DNA from: Exilispira sp.
GTDB taxonomy: Bacteria; Spirochaetota; JAAYUW01
Length of the DNA stretch: 50,467 nt
Direction of reading: 5' to 3'
NCBI GenBank assembly: GCA_012517545.1
Contig: JAAYUW010000037.1
Coordinates: 1 to 50,467 of the forward strand
Made by a program: the position numbers and the translations under genes. How positions within the stretch are numbered: the stretch's first letter is position 1; every line of letters begins with the position of its first letter. A model generated the notes under the pieces. The model worked only from the letters and a program-made list of their open reading frames with translations. It had not been told where the DNA came from and made no database searches. Shown piece after piece: positions 1 through 8,732 of the stretch.

Positions 1-1470
1 GATATTCAAGGTAAAATTACAATCATTAACAAAATGGCTCAAATTTTGACAGAATATAGTGAAAAAGAGGCATTGGGTAAAAATATAGATGATATACTAT
101 ATTTGTTTGAAGAAAAAACAAATACAAGAATAATTAATCCAATTGTACATGTTTTGAAATCTCGTGAAAAAGCTGAACTTCCAATGCGTACAATTTTGAT
201 CTCAAAAACAGCCAGAAAATATCTTATTTCAGACAGTATCTCTCCAATACTTGATGATGAAAAAAAAGTCATCGGAGTGGTACTTGTTTTCAGGGATATT
301 ACTGAAAAAGAAAAGATTGTTGAACAAAATTTAAAGGCACAAAAACTTGAATCACTTGGGATAATGTCTTCAGGAATAGCTCATGATTTCAACAACTTAC
401 TTGCTGGTATTTACAGTCATATAAATCTTGCATTAATGGAGTCTAAAAATCAGGATGTCAATGATTTGCTAATAGAATCATTGAAAACTATGGATAGAGC
501 CAAAGCACTGACAACACAACTTCTAGCTTTTGCAAAAGGTGGCAAACCAGTTCTTAAAGCTGAAAATATTGAAAGCTTTCTTGAAGACACGGTAAAGTTT
601 GCTTTAACAGGTTCAAATATAATTCCTGTATTTAAACTGGCAAAGAATACTAAAATGGTCCTCTGTGATAAAAATATGATAGATCAGATAATTTATAATC
701 TTGTGATAAATGCAAGACAGGCTATGAGCAAAGGGGGCAAGATTACTATAACCAGTGAAAACAGTTTTTATAAGGATAAAAAAGAAAAGGATGAAAAAAA
801 TGACGAATATGTTTGTATAAAAGTTATTGATGAGGGTGAAGGAATACCTCCAGAAAAAATATCCAAAATTTTTGATCCTTTTTATACAACAAAAGCCGAT
901 GGCCATGGACTTGGCCTTGCTATCTGTTATACTATAGCCAGGCAGCATAATGGTTTTCTTGAGGTAGAATCTGAAATAGACAAAGGTTCGACATTTTCTT
1001 TATATCTTCCCGTTGCTATGAAAGATGATATTGGTCTCTTCTATGAAGCAAAAAGAGAAAAAAATAAGGAAAAGATTACATCTATGGAAAATAATAAAAA
1101 AAAGGTGTTGATTCTTGATGATGAAATTTCAATATTGAAATCAGCTTCAAAATTTCTTGAAAAAAAGGGGTTTATTGTCGAAACAGCTGATAATGGAGAT
1201 AGTGCGATCAAAAAATTTCAAGAAAGTTATAATAAAAACGAACCCTTTGATTTTCTTATATTTGATCTTACTATACCTGGCGGGATGGGAGGAAAAGAGG
1301 TCATTGAAAAAGTTAGAAAACTTGATAAATCCGTGATCGCATTTGTAAGTTCAGGATATTCGGATGATAATATAATTTCAGAACCTGAAAAATACGGTTT
1401 TAATGAAGCCATACAAAAGCCTTATAAATTGGAAGATATACTAACGATGATAGAAAAGTATTTGAAATGA
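1..1470 (+). CDS. Hybrid PAS sensor histidine kinase / response regulator (5' truncated by window)
   Basis: Frame 1 is open from the first base, so the gene starts upstream of the window. The ATG at 34 lies inside a PAS domain: the codons before it read DIQGKITIINK, the usual D-x-x-G-x-I-x-x-x-N PAS element. Counting from that ATG, the PAS remainder covers about residues 1-90. A HisKA domain of the HDFNNLL type follows, with phospho-acceptor His117. The HATPase domain has an N box near NLVINARQAM, DEGEGIPP and GHGLGLAI. A C-terminal receiver domain (about 355-478) has an acidic DDE pocket, the Asp of FDLTIPGG and the Lys of IQKPYK. It is likely cytosolic or membrane-linked through the missing N-terminus; the signal sensed is unknown. 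No regulator gene follows directly, so the fused receiver is probably its first phosphotransfer target. It ends in TGA. Confidence 0.9.
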   Translation, partial: DIQGKITIINKMAQILTEYSEKEALGKNIDDILYLFEEKTNTRIINPIVHVLKSREKAELPMRTILISKTARKYLISDSISPILDDEKKVIGVVLVFRDITEKEKIVEQNLKAQKLESLGIMSSGIAHDFNNLLAGIYSHINLALMESKNQDVNDLLIESLKTMDRAKALTTQLLAFAKGGKPVLKAENIESFLEDTVKFALTGSNIIPVFKLAKNTKMVLCDKNMIDQIIYNLVINARQAMSKGGKITITSENSFYKDKKEKDEKNDEYVCIKVIDEGEGIPPEKISKIFDPFYTTKADGHGLGLAICYTIARQHNGFLEVESEIDKGSTFSLYLPVAMKDDIGLFYEAKREKNKEKITSMENNKKKVLILDDEISILKSASKFLEKKGFIVETADNGDSAIKKFQESYNKNEPFDFLIFDLTIPGGMGGKEVIEKVRKLDKSVIAFVSSGYSDDNIISEPEKYGFNEAIQKPYKLEDILTMIEKYLK

Positions 1471-1701
1471 TTACCTTTATTAAAGTTGCTTTAAGTATAG
1501 AATTATAAAAAATATTCAGTAATATTAAAGATTTTTTACTTTTCTTTTTATAATTTAACCTGAAAAAGAAGTGAAAATCAAAAATAGACTCATCGCAATT
1601 TTTCTTTGTATGGCAAGGTCTTGAAAATAACGAAAAGAGCGAAGATAATTTGCCGGATGAACATAAATAAAATACCACGGGACAAACTCTTACCATTAAT
1701 A

Positions 1702-3045
1702 TTAAAACAAGCTGCAGGATACTCCAAAGAATAGATCATAATTTGCGATAACATGTGCACTTCTTCCTTCTGCCTCATAAAATTGAGGTATTTCAAGAAA
1801 GACCTTATCATATGTGTAAGTATAACTAAATATAATTGCAAATCCGTTTATGTTAAAAGAAAAACCTGCGACCACGCGATATTTCAAGATATAAATAATA
1901 TAAGATTCATCATTTACGTTTGGGTCATAAAATGAAAAATGAGAGAAAATTTTAAGATAACCATCATTTATATGAAATAGATATGCAAGATAGATATAAC
2001 CGCCACAGCCAACCAAAGGTGGTTTTTTACCATTGGATAGAGTAGCATCGATAAGGTTAGGAAGATCGTCCGGGATAAAGACACCTTCAGAAAAGTTGAA
2101 GTAAGAGATATCATCGGTATAGGTTTCATCATAAGGGTTGATATAGGGACTTCTTATACCATGCAGGTTTAATACCGTTTCAAAAGCAATCGTAAGGTCA
2201 GGGAACCGCAGGTGAAAGGCAAGGGTAAAAAATTGGCTATAAACTTTTATAGGGACTGAACCTCTTTCTCCAAGGTTTGCACCAATATAAAACAGCACGA
2301 TATTTTTATCGTAGCCAGTTTTGACAATAAAAGATTTTGAAGAGTTAGCATCAAGTCCCTCTTCACCAGAAGAAACACCAGTATCAAAAAAAAATCCGTT
2401 ACAGCGGTAAGATAGGATAAAGTTAAGATCAAAAAGATAGATTGCATTGGCATAATATATGGGAAGCTGTTTGCCTCCAAGCATGAATGATGGATAAGGA
2501 AGCTTTTTAGTATAGTCAATAGGATCTTCATCATAATAGGAGGATGATAGAGGTACAGCTGGAAGTTTTTGTATAACAGCGGGATAATAGTTTTCAAACT
2601 CATAACTAAGTAGTAAATTCTGGCTCCATCGAAATGATAGTCCTATTTCGCTATTTGTTATACCGAAGAGTCCATTTTTGTTTATAAGATCAAACCCTGT
2701 ATTTATCGGTTGAAAAAGATCAGGAGAGAAATATTCATAGAACCTTGCTTTGTTTGAATAAGGAAGCCTGAATAGTATATTAAAATAGATATTTACATAT
2801 GTTGATTGGTAAAGAATAAAAGTTTTTGAAAATAGAATATTTAAAATAAGATCAAATTGATCTTCATTTCCAGTTATCTCGATACTTTCACAGGTTCTGT
2901 ACATCGAAAGCATATTTATATTAAAAAAAGTTTCATCCAGGTCTTGTGCAGTTTCCTGTGCGTAAAGGCAAATGGTTAAAAGGCAAAAACAAGATGTAAA
3001 AAGTAAAAATGCTATGAAGATTTGAAAAAAGATTTTTTTTACCAT
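1702..3045 (-). CDS. Outer-membrane beta-barrel-like secreted protein, unknown function
   Basis: The 447-residue protein opens with a clear signal peptide: two lysines, a long hydrophobic run to about residue 26 and a likely cleavage after LYAQ. The rest has many alternating aromatic/hydrophobic and polar residues in strand-length stretches, and the protein ends in Phe (GVSCSLF), as outer-membrane barrels often do. I recognise no named family. An AGGAG ribosome site overlaps the aroC stop 12 bases upstream, so it is probably the last gene of the aroB-aroA-aroC operon, although no functional link with aromatic biosynthesis is evident. The fragment at 50019-50467 has a similar build (signal peptide, short linker, strand-like segments) and may be a distant paralogue. 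Barrel assignment is inference from residue pattern. Confidence 0.65.
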   Translation of the reverse strand: MVKKIFFQIFIAFLLFTSCFCLLTICLYAQETAQDLDETFFNINMLSMYRTCESIEITGNEDQFDLILNILFSKTFILYQSTYVNIYFNILFRLPYSNKARFYEYFSPDLFQPINTGFDLINKNGLFGITNSEIGLSFRWSQNLLLSYEFENYYPAVIQKLPAVPLSSSYYDEDPIDYTKKLPYPSFMLGGKQLPIYYANAIYLFDLNFILSYRCNGFFFDTGVSSGEEGLDANSSKSFIVKTGYDKNIVLFYIGANLGERGSVPIKVYSQFFTLAFHLRFPDLTIAFETVLNLHGIRSPYINPYDETYTDDISYFNFSEGVFIPDDLPNLIDATLSNGKKPPLVGCGGYIYLAYLFHINDGYLKIFSHFSFYDPNVNDESYIIYILKYRVVAGFSFNINGFAIIFSYTYTYDKVFLEIPQFYEAEGRSAHVIANYDLFFGVSCSLF

Positions 3046-3057
3046 ATTCTATTTCTC

Positions 3058-4085
3058 CTATAATCTTTCAGTTTTGTAAATAAACAAAAGGTCCAGTAAG
3101 GCAATCGCAGTAACTGCCTCTACTATCACAGGAGTTCTCAGAACATAACAGGAGTCAAACCTGCCACCAAGGTTAAGTTCAACCTCTTTACCGGTTTTTA
3201 TGTCTATGGTTTTTTGCTTCACTAAAACTGAAGAGGCTGCTTTAAAATATGTTGTAAAGTATATTTGATTACCGTTGCTAATACCACCATTAATTCCACC
3301 GTTGTTGTTTGTCTTTGTAGTCCCTTTCGGGTTAATAATCTGGTCATTGAAACAACTTCCTTTTATAGTTGGAGATTCTATCCCAAGTCCAAATGAGATA
3401 GCCTTGCATCCAGGTATTGAAAATATAATATGTGAAAGATAGGATTCCAGAGAATCAAAGAAAGGCTCACCTATTCCGGCTGGTAGATTATCAATAGTAC
3501 AAAAGATTGTTCCACCTATCGAATCATTTTCGTTTTTTATTTTGCGGAGCAGTTCAAAGGCATCTTCAGATGGATATGGAAAACAGCCAACAGAATTCAC
3601 AATGGCTTTTATGATTATATTTTCATTTATTTTTTTTATTACCTTTTTAGCGATAACTGCTGCACAGACCAGGCCTGCAGTCAATCTTCCAGAAAAAATT
3701 CCACCACCTCGATAATCGTTAAATCCATTGTATTTAATTTGTGAAGCAAAGTCGGCATGCCCGGGCCTTGGTAAATTTCTAAAGTCTTCGTAACTTTTAC
3801 TGTTTAAATCTTCATTTTTTATGAAAAGAGTAATGGGTGCTCCAGTTGTTTTACCATTAAAAACTCCACTTACTATCTTAAGATCATCGCTTTCTTTTCT
3901 TGATGTTAAAAATGATCTGGTCTCATCATTCTCGTTAGTTCACCTTTTCTTTTTTTAAGATCGGATTCAAAATCAACAGGATCAAGATCAATACCAGAAG
4001 GGACACCATCAAGAGTTACTCCTATAAGTTCTCCATGAGATTCACCAAATATTCCAATCCTAAAAAGTCTTCCAAAACTATTCAT
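3058..4085 (-). CDS. aroC: Chorismate synthase with a single-base frameshift
   Basis: AroC makes chorismate from EPSP by trans-elimination using reduced FMN, the last shikimate step. The ATG at 4085 reads MNSFGRLFRIGIFGESHGE, the family N-terminus with the His of GESHG. It has a good GAGG site six bases upstream and overlaps the end of aroA. The frame stops at TAA 3908-3906 after RPDHF, but the -1 frame continues at once as TSRKESDDLKIVSGVF and runs to 3058. That part contains NGKTTGAP, RPGHADF (second active-site His), DYRGGG and the C-terminal family pattern. Restoring one T in the T5 run at 3912-3908 would give about 342 residues, close to the usual 350-360. So this is either a sequencing or assembly indel, a real lesion, or -1 slippage on the Phe TTT codon before the stop. 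Confidence 0.88.
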
Positions 4086-5526
4086 AGATTTCCTCGTATT
4101 TTCCACCGGCAGATGTAAAGTTTTCAAGAAATTGTGGATTTGATTTTTTATAAGATCCATCGTCCAGGATAAAAAATGGAGTTTTACTTAGACCTGCAAG
4201 TATAAAAAGAGCCATGAATATACAATGATCATTTGCCGGGTCAAAATAAAAATTGAATTTATCACCTGTTTCTAAAAAATTTGAAGAAAGTTTGTTCAGG
4301 TTATTTTTTGTTCCTTTAATATAAACTATGCCATTTTGAAAAGTTATATTTTTAAAAAGTTCGTTTAGAATATATATCATATTGTTTAATCTGTCGGATT
4401 CTTTATAAACAAGCCTTCCAGTGCCATAAAATTTACTTGTTCCTTCACAAAAGCTTGCTAAAATGATGGATGGAATAAATATATCTGGATAATCGTTAAA
4501 GTCAAAATCAAAAGATTTAAGTTGATTATTTTTTATAGAAATATTTTGAAATGTTTTATAACCTTCAATATTTATACCATCAGCTATATTTTGAATAGAT
4601 ACAGTGGCTCCTGCTTGCTTTAAGATCTCCAAAAAAATTGAATCTGGTTGTGAAGAAGGGTAAGAAAGATTTTTAAAATTCAAATTCCCTCTAATAGCTC
4701 CTGCAAGCAAAAAAAATGAAGCAGCTGACCAATCTCCTTCGATAAATTCATCTACAGGTTTGAAAACCTGTGATCCCTTTATTTCTACTATCTTTCCTCT
4801 TTTTTTTATATTTAAATTGTCTTTAATAGCGCAAAATTCACAAAAAATACCAAAATCTTCCAGAACTTTTTTAGTAAGTTTTATATAAGGAAAACTGGTT
4901 AAATTTTCACATATTATGTATGAATCCTCTTTCAATGATGCCAGGGCTATCATAGCACCAGAAACGAGTTGAGATGTTTTTGAACAGTCAATGGTAACTT
5001 TTTGTTTTTTTATAGGCCCCTTAATAAATATGTCGTAACAGTTAGATCTGCTATTTTTTATGAACCTGATAGAAGCTCCGAGTCGAACAAGAGCCTGTTC
5101 AATCATATCCATAGGCCTTGAAAGTAGTGAGTCTGCCCCTGTGAGCAAAAAAGATTTATCTGATAAAGAGCAGATAGGGCTTATCGCTCTGATGCAAAAA
5201 GCAGATTCTTTACAATCTATTTTAATCGGTTCATGAATTGCCATTTGATAAGTATTATCAAAGAGACTTTTACCCTTTACAGCTATTTCAAAAAAATGAT
5301 TGTTAAGTGCTTTAATCTCACTTTCAGGTCGAAAAACTTTAAGAGCGTTGAAACAGGATTGTATATCAGAAGAGTAGCCAGATCCTTTTATTGAGCAGAC
5401 TTGCTGAGAAAAAATTGAGCAAAATAAATACCGAGCGGCTAAACTTTTAGAACTGGGTAATATGACATCTCCTTCGTAGCTCGATTGAGAGATTTTAAAT
5501 ATCCTTTTCTTCTTGTTCATTTTCAT
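4078..5526 (-). CDS. aroA: 3-phosphoshikimate 1-carboxyvinyltransferase (EPSP synthase)
   Basis: AroA joins shikimate-3-phosphate and PEP to form EPSP. Family residues are visible: K27, S28 and R32 in PSSKSLAAR; R137 in LLSRPM; Q186 in SKTSQLVSGA; the DYPDIF segment near 348; and the KESDR motif at 375-379. At 482 residues it is about 50 longer than common enzymes. The PEP/glyphosate-site loop, GNAGTAMR in E. coli, reads KESAFCIR here (106-113), so the Gly96-equivalent is Ala109. The ATG at 5526 lies 32 bases inside the end of aroB with an AGGT site upstream; an ATG two codons later is also possible. The 3' end overlaps the aroC start (ATGAATAG), so aroB, aroA and aroC look translationally coupled. 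Confidence 0.93.
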   Translation of the reverse strand: MKMNKKKRIFKISQSSYEGDVILPSSKSLAARYLFCSIFSQQVCSIKGSGYSSDIQSCFNALKVFRPESEIKALNNHFFEIAVKGKSLFDNTYQMAIHEPIKIDCKESAFCIRAISPICSLSDKSFLLTGADSLLSRPMDMIEQALVRLGASIRFIKNSRSNCYDIFIKGPIKKQKVTIDCSKTSQLVSGAMIALASLKEDSYIICENLTSFPYIKLTKKVLEDFGIFCEFCAIKDNLNIKKRGKIVEIKGSQVFKPVDEFIEGDWSAASFFLLAGAIRGNLNFKNLSYPSSQPDSIFLEILKQAGATVSIQNIADGINIEGYKTFQNISIKNNQLKSFDFDFNDYPDIFIPSIILASFCEGTSKFYGTGRLVYKESDRLNNMIYILNELFKNITFQNGIVYIKGTKNNLNKLSSNFLETGDKFNFYFDPANDHCIFMALFILAGLSKTPFFILDDGSYKKSNPQFLENFTSAGGKYEEIYE

Positions 5527-7033
5527 TTATTTCAACCTGCAAAAAATCATCAAGGTAATCTATAAATCTCATAATATCTATCCTGGCTTTAGCAAATCTA
5601 TAATGCTTTCCTTTTCTCTTTTGTGGAAGGAAAAGAACTAAACTGTTTTGCTCAATTTTTTTATCATATTTTAAAGAAAGTAGAATGTCTTTCTTTTTAT
5701 TCGAAATAAGTCTTTTAAAATCATTTCGGCAGATTTGAGGAAACTGAAAAAGATCATTTAAGGAAGTTGGTAAGCCAAGAGTTTTTAAGGCAGTTAAAAA
5801 ATTTAAATAATAATTTAAGGTAATTAACCCCGAAAGATATGATATACGAGTCTCCCAAAGCATACCAATAAGAACTGATAAGCCATGAGGAAGTGAAAGA
5901 TTTTTCTCTATAGCGTGTCCTATCGTGTGCCCAAAATTTAGAATATGCCTTTTATCTGAGTCTCTTTCATCACCTTTAACTATCCTGTATTTAAACTTTA
6001 TGGCATCTAAAATATTATCTGGATTGTGATTAAAATAAACCACTAGAAAGTTACAAAGTCTTGATAAATTATCCGATGATCCTTGAGGTGAATTTTTACT
6101 CTTTTCTTTATAAGATTCAAAGTTTTTTATTAAATTTTTTACCTTTTTATAATTATTTGAAATAAAGAGATATTTTAAGTATTCAGCAAATCCAGAAAGA
6201 AGCTCTATACTATCCAAAAACGAGATAAGCTCGGGGATTATTGTAATAAAGCGAGGGAAGTAAAAACTACCGATTATATTTTTATGATTTTTAAAGTTGA
6301 CTCCATTTTTCCCACCAACGCTTGCATCTATCATTGAAAGTAGTGTAGATGGAACTATTGCGAAGTTTATACCTCGAAGATAGGTACTTGCAGCAAAGCC
6401 ACAGATATCTGACATCGTTCCACCACCTATTGAAACTACCAGTGAATCTTTAGTGAGAGAAAGATACGAAAAAAGCTCGTAAAGCACTCCAACTGATTTA
6501 AGATTTTTTTCATTCTCAGTACAGATCAGGGGAACGATACTGATATTTTGTCCATGTCTCGTATTTACATAACCTGAAAGATCAATTACGCAGTTTATCA
6601 GACTCTCATCTATTCTTTTCAATCCATTTTCATTCTTATATTCTGGATGACATTCTAAATTTATATCATCATCAAAAATCAAATTATCAACCAGATGAAA
6701 GTCTATTAAAATTAAAATATCAGGGAAATTGTATCTTACTATTTTTTGTTTTTTATCGTTCCTTTGAAAATTATTTTCCTGAAATTTATACATATTGAAA
6801 TCATCAGAATATTTATTTACTAAATGCTTTTTGTAAGATTTAAGATAGAGTTGAAAGATTTTGAATTTATTTAAACGATAAAAATGTTGAGATAGATTTT
6901 CCAATTTTTTAAAATTTTTTAATGTTTTATAATTATTAGAAAATGAAGATATTAGATCAAATAGTGAAAAAAAATCAAAATCATAAAAGATAAATGTTTT
7001 ATCTTGCGAAAAATTAAGCTTGATTGATTTCAT
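5495..7033 (-). CDS. aroB: 3-dehydroquinate synthase with extended N-terminus
   Basis: AroB cyclises DAHP to 3-dehydroquinate using NAD+ and a divalent metal. The core is unmistakable: VVSIGGGTMSDICGFAAS, GINFAIVPSTLLSMIDASVG followed by GKNGVN, GFAEYLKY (metal-ligand Glu), LNFGHTIGHAIEK and PHGLSV (metal-ligand His residues). The total is 512 residues against about 350-370 for usual AroB. Most of the excess is N-terminal: the GGG motif starts near residue 203 instead of about 97, with a Lys/Phe/Tyr/Asn-rich stretch that matches nothing I know. There is also a basic, Ser-rich insertion after the metal-ligand Glu segment. No clear Shine-Dalgarno precedes the ATG at 7033. It is the first gene of the aroB-aroA-aroC-barrel operon. 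Confidence 0.93.
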   Translation of the reverse strand: MKSIKLNFSQDKTFIFYDFDFFSLFDLISSFSNNYKTLKNFKKLENLSQHFYRLNKFKIFQLYLKSYKKHLVNKYSDDFNMYKFQENNFQRNDKKQKIVRYNFPDILILIDFHLVDNLIFDDDINLECHPEYKNENGLKRIDESLINCVIDLSGYVNTRHGQNISIVPLICTENEKNLKSVGVLYELFSYLSLTKDSLVVSIGGGTMSDICGFAASTYLRGINFAIVPSTLLSMIDASVGGKNGVNFKNHKNIIGSFYFPRFITIIPELISFLDSIELLSGFAEYLKYLFISNNYKKVKNLIKNFESYKEKSKNSPQGSSDNLSRLCNFLVVYFNHNPDNILDAIKFKYRIVKGDERDSDKRHILNFGHTIGHAIEKNLSLPHGLSVLIGMLWETRISYLSGLITLNYYLNFLTALKTLGLPTSLNDLFQFPQICRNDFKRLISNKKKDILLSLKYDKKIEQNSLVLFLPQKRKGKHYRFAKARIDIMRFIDYLDDFLQVEINENEQEEKDI

Positions 7034-7192
7034 TTACTTATCTATAGTGGGTTTAGAAAAATTTGCATCAACACTTGATATTTTTCTTCATTACGCGAAA
7101 AAGTACCTTTATCTCTTCGGTCTGGGAATACAAAAAAAGTTAAATTTCAAAAAAAAGCTTTCTAAAAACATGATCATAAAATATTTGAATTC

Positions 7193-7259
7193 ATGGCTCT
7201 CCTGCAAAAAGGTAGATTTTGCTAGCTTTTTATTTTTCTTTTTTGCAGGTTAGAGCCAT
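7193..7259. repeat. Long inverted repeat, 18/20-base arms
   Basis: The left arm at 7193-7210 (ATGGCTCTCCTGCAAAAA) is the reverse complement of 7240-7259 apart from a two-base TT bulge at 7250-7251. The 29-base loop is T-rich. Read on either strand it would form a strong hairpin, and on the minus strand it lies downstream of the PilZ gene. It could be a terminator, a structured RNA element or a remnant of a small palindromic repeat; the sequence alone does not decide. Confidence 0.75.
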
Positions 7260-7285
7260 TAAGGCCTTTTCAAGGCGGTTTACGG

Positions 7286-7342
7286 GCTCCTGCATATATC
7301 TGTTAGATAGCTTTTTTTAAATTTATACCTTATTTCAGGAGC
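7286..7342. repeat. Inverted repeat GCTCCTG / CAGGAGC just downstream of the PilZ gene
   Basis: GCTCCTG at 7286-7292 pairs with CAGGAGC at 7336-7342 around a 43-base AT-rich loop. The left arm with its flank (GGGCTCCTGCA) resembles the GGCTCTCCTGCA of the neighbouring inverted repeat, so the two structures may be related copies. The right arm starts only 17 bases from the PilZ stop codon, so it could help end that transcript, though the loop is long for a classical terminator. Confidence 0.5.
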
Positions 7343-7359
7343 GCCATTCGTTATATACT

Positions 7360-8442
7360 TTAGCCGGATGAAACTATTTTTTCTCTATCTACAGAAGCCC
7401 ATTCTGAAAGGAAGATAAAATTATTTATATAAATATAAGATAAATCTAAAAATTTTAAAAAAGAAACATGTACGATCTCTTTTTCATTATCTATAGATAT
7501 GGTTGTTGAAAGTACCCTGGCTTTTCCTTCTTCAAAAGAGCACTCAAGTAGAAAGTAGTTCCCGGGATAAATATCTATAAAATTTGCAAGATCTGGTATC
7601 TTTATCAGGGCTCCTCCGATAGATAAGTTGAGAATTATGCAGCTAATTATTATATTTGTTCTTGAAAATTTTTTAAGATGCTCATCGTAGTTGAGTATGT
7701 TCATAACAGCTGTGACATTGCACTCTTTTCTTAAAAATTTTCTTTTTTGTATCCTGTAAACCTTTTCTGAGTGTGATACCATAAAGGCTTCAATCTTAGG
7801 ATTCTGTATATCTCTTTTTATAGTAGTGCTAAACATATAGCCCGCATCATCTGGAATATAAAAATAAATATTTATATCTTCATTTATAAATAGCTGGTTT
7901 GGTCTTTCGTCTAAAGCGGTTCTTTGTATAAGTAGATAGCTGTCTGTACAATCGAGAATTTTCGAACGGAAAAACTTTTTTTTATATTCTATGACGATAT
8001 TTTGACCTGGTTTAAGAGAATAAGTATTTCGAAGGATGGTTTTACCTTTATAGGGGATAAAAGCTACGTTTAAAACCTTATAAAGGCTTGTTATTATTTC
8101 TTTGTTAGGGGAGACATTCATTTTTGTCATATTTTCAGCAACATTTTGAAGTATGAATTCTTTTAGTTTTGCGGGATTATTATACAACTCTAAGGGACTA
8201 TCTACTTTTTTTTCTCTTAGTTTCGATATAAATCTGTGGACATCTGATTCGGGTAATTTTTTTGCTTTTAGTGTTTGTTCGATAAAGGCAAGTTCTTCTT
8301 CTCTTTTAGAATAGAACACTTTTTTTAAATAACCCAGAATAATAAAGAAAAATACTATGATAACTATCAAGCCAACTATAGTTAAAATAATAGTAGTAGT
8401 CGTAGCTGGTTCTAACTTAAAATATTGTAAAGCAGAATCCAT
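7360..8442 (-). CDS. Membrane-anchored PilZ-domain c-di-GMP receptor (YcgR-like)
   Basis: Residues 17-37 form one transmembrane helix (IILTIVGLIVIIVFFFIILG). A charged, helical segment (about 45-110) follows. Next is a YcgR-N-like beta domain (about 140-220) and a C-terminal PilZ domain. The c-di-GMP-binding signature is intact: RxxxR at 234-238 (RKFLR) and N-x-S-x-x-G at 272-277 (NLSIGG). In this family c-di-GMP binding modulates flagellar motor output or export. The location beside a flagellar rod-binding gene (divergent, 337 bases away) fits a motility role, and a possible diguanylate cyclase lies at 34853-36238. It is 360 residues, longer than YcgR (about 240) because of the membrane anchor and helical region. 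Confidence 0.85.
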   Translation of the reverse strand: MDSALQYFKLEPATTTTIILTIVGLIVIIVFFFIILGYLKKVFYSKREEELAFIEQTLKAKKLPESDVHRFISKLREKKVDSPLELYNNPAKLKEFILQNVAENMTKMNVSPNKEIITSLYKVLNVAFIPYKGKTILRNTYSLKPGQNIVIEYKKKFFRSKILDCTDSYLLIQRTALDERPNQLFINEDINIYFYIPDDAGYMFSTTIKRDIQNPKIEAFMVSHSEKVYRIQKRKFLRKECNVTAVMNILNYDEHLKKFSRTNIIISCIILNLSIGGALIKIPDLANFIDIYPGNYFLLECSFEEGKARVLSTTISIDNEKEIVHVSFLKFLDLSYIYINNFIFLSEWASVDREKIVSSG

Positions 8443-8640
8443 ATTCTATTTATAAGCCAAATTTTTGTTTTTGCAAATTTCATAAGTGATTTTTATTTTT
8501 TCTTTTAATATTTGTATTTTTCGATTTTATTTTTATGATTTTTGACTTTCGGTTTTGATTGCTGTTTAGTCAATTATATTCTCCAACATTAGATATTCGA
8601 TTTGTATCTTTTTTGTTATAAAGTCGAGTTTTTTCTTATT

Positions 8641-8731
8641 GACTTTCAACTTTAGATTTTCGACAGTTGTACTTACGATTTTAAGCTGTATTGATAAAAA
8701 AAAATCCCGGACTTTCTACTGTAGTGTAAAT
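8641..8731 (+). repeat. Dispersed intergenic repeat, two imperfect copies (CCCGGACTTTC family)
   Basis: Copy one at 8641-8671 reads GACTTTCAACTTTAGATTTT and continues CGACAGTTGTA. Copy two at 8705-8731 reads TCCCGGACTTTCTACTGTAG and continues TGTAAAT. Both match copies at 11684-11768, 17155-17218 and 31194-31246. The GC-rich core stands out against its AT-rich flank. Copies are only seen between genes. Confidence 0.55.
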
Positions 8732-8732
8732 A

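Larger units (their letters stand above)
7034..7359. other. Gene-free, inverted-repeat-rich spacer between aroB and the PilZ gene
   Basis: The 326-base spacer holds no convincing gene. It must contain the aroB promoter (left side, minus strand) and the end of the PilZ transcript (right side, minus strand). Its right half is unusually structured for this AT-rich sequence. There are two separate inverted repeats (listed individually), the 8-base palindrome AAGGCCTT at 7261-7268 and a small GCCTT/AAGGC hairpin at 7264-7276. A 77-codon open frame on the plus strand (7020-7253) has no ribosome site and runs through the repeat arms. Confidence 0.6.

Noticed and set aside
1590-1935. Short open frames overlapping the 3' end of the barrel-like gene on both strands
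   Set aside because: They are in alternative frames of a well-supported gene or its spacer and have no ribosome sites or recognisable protein pattern.
7020-7253. 77-codon open frame on the plus strand
   Set aside because: No ribosome site, overlaps the start of aroB and runs through both arms of an inverted repeat; composition is that of spacer.
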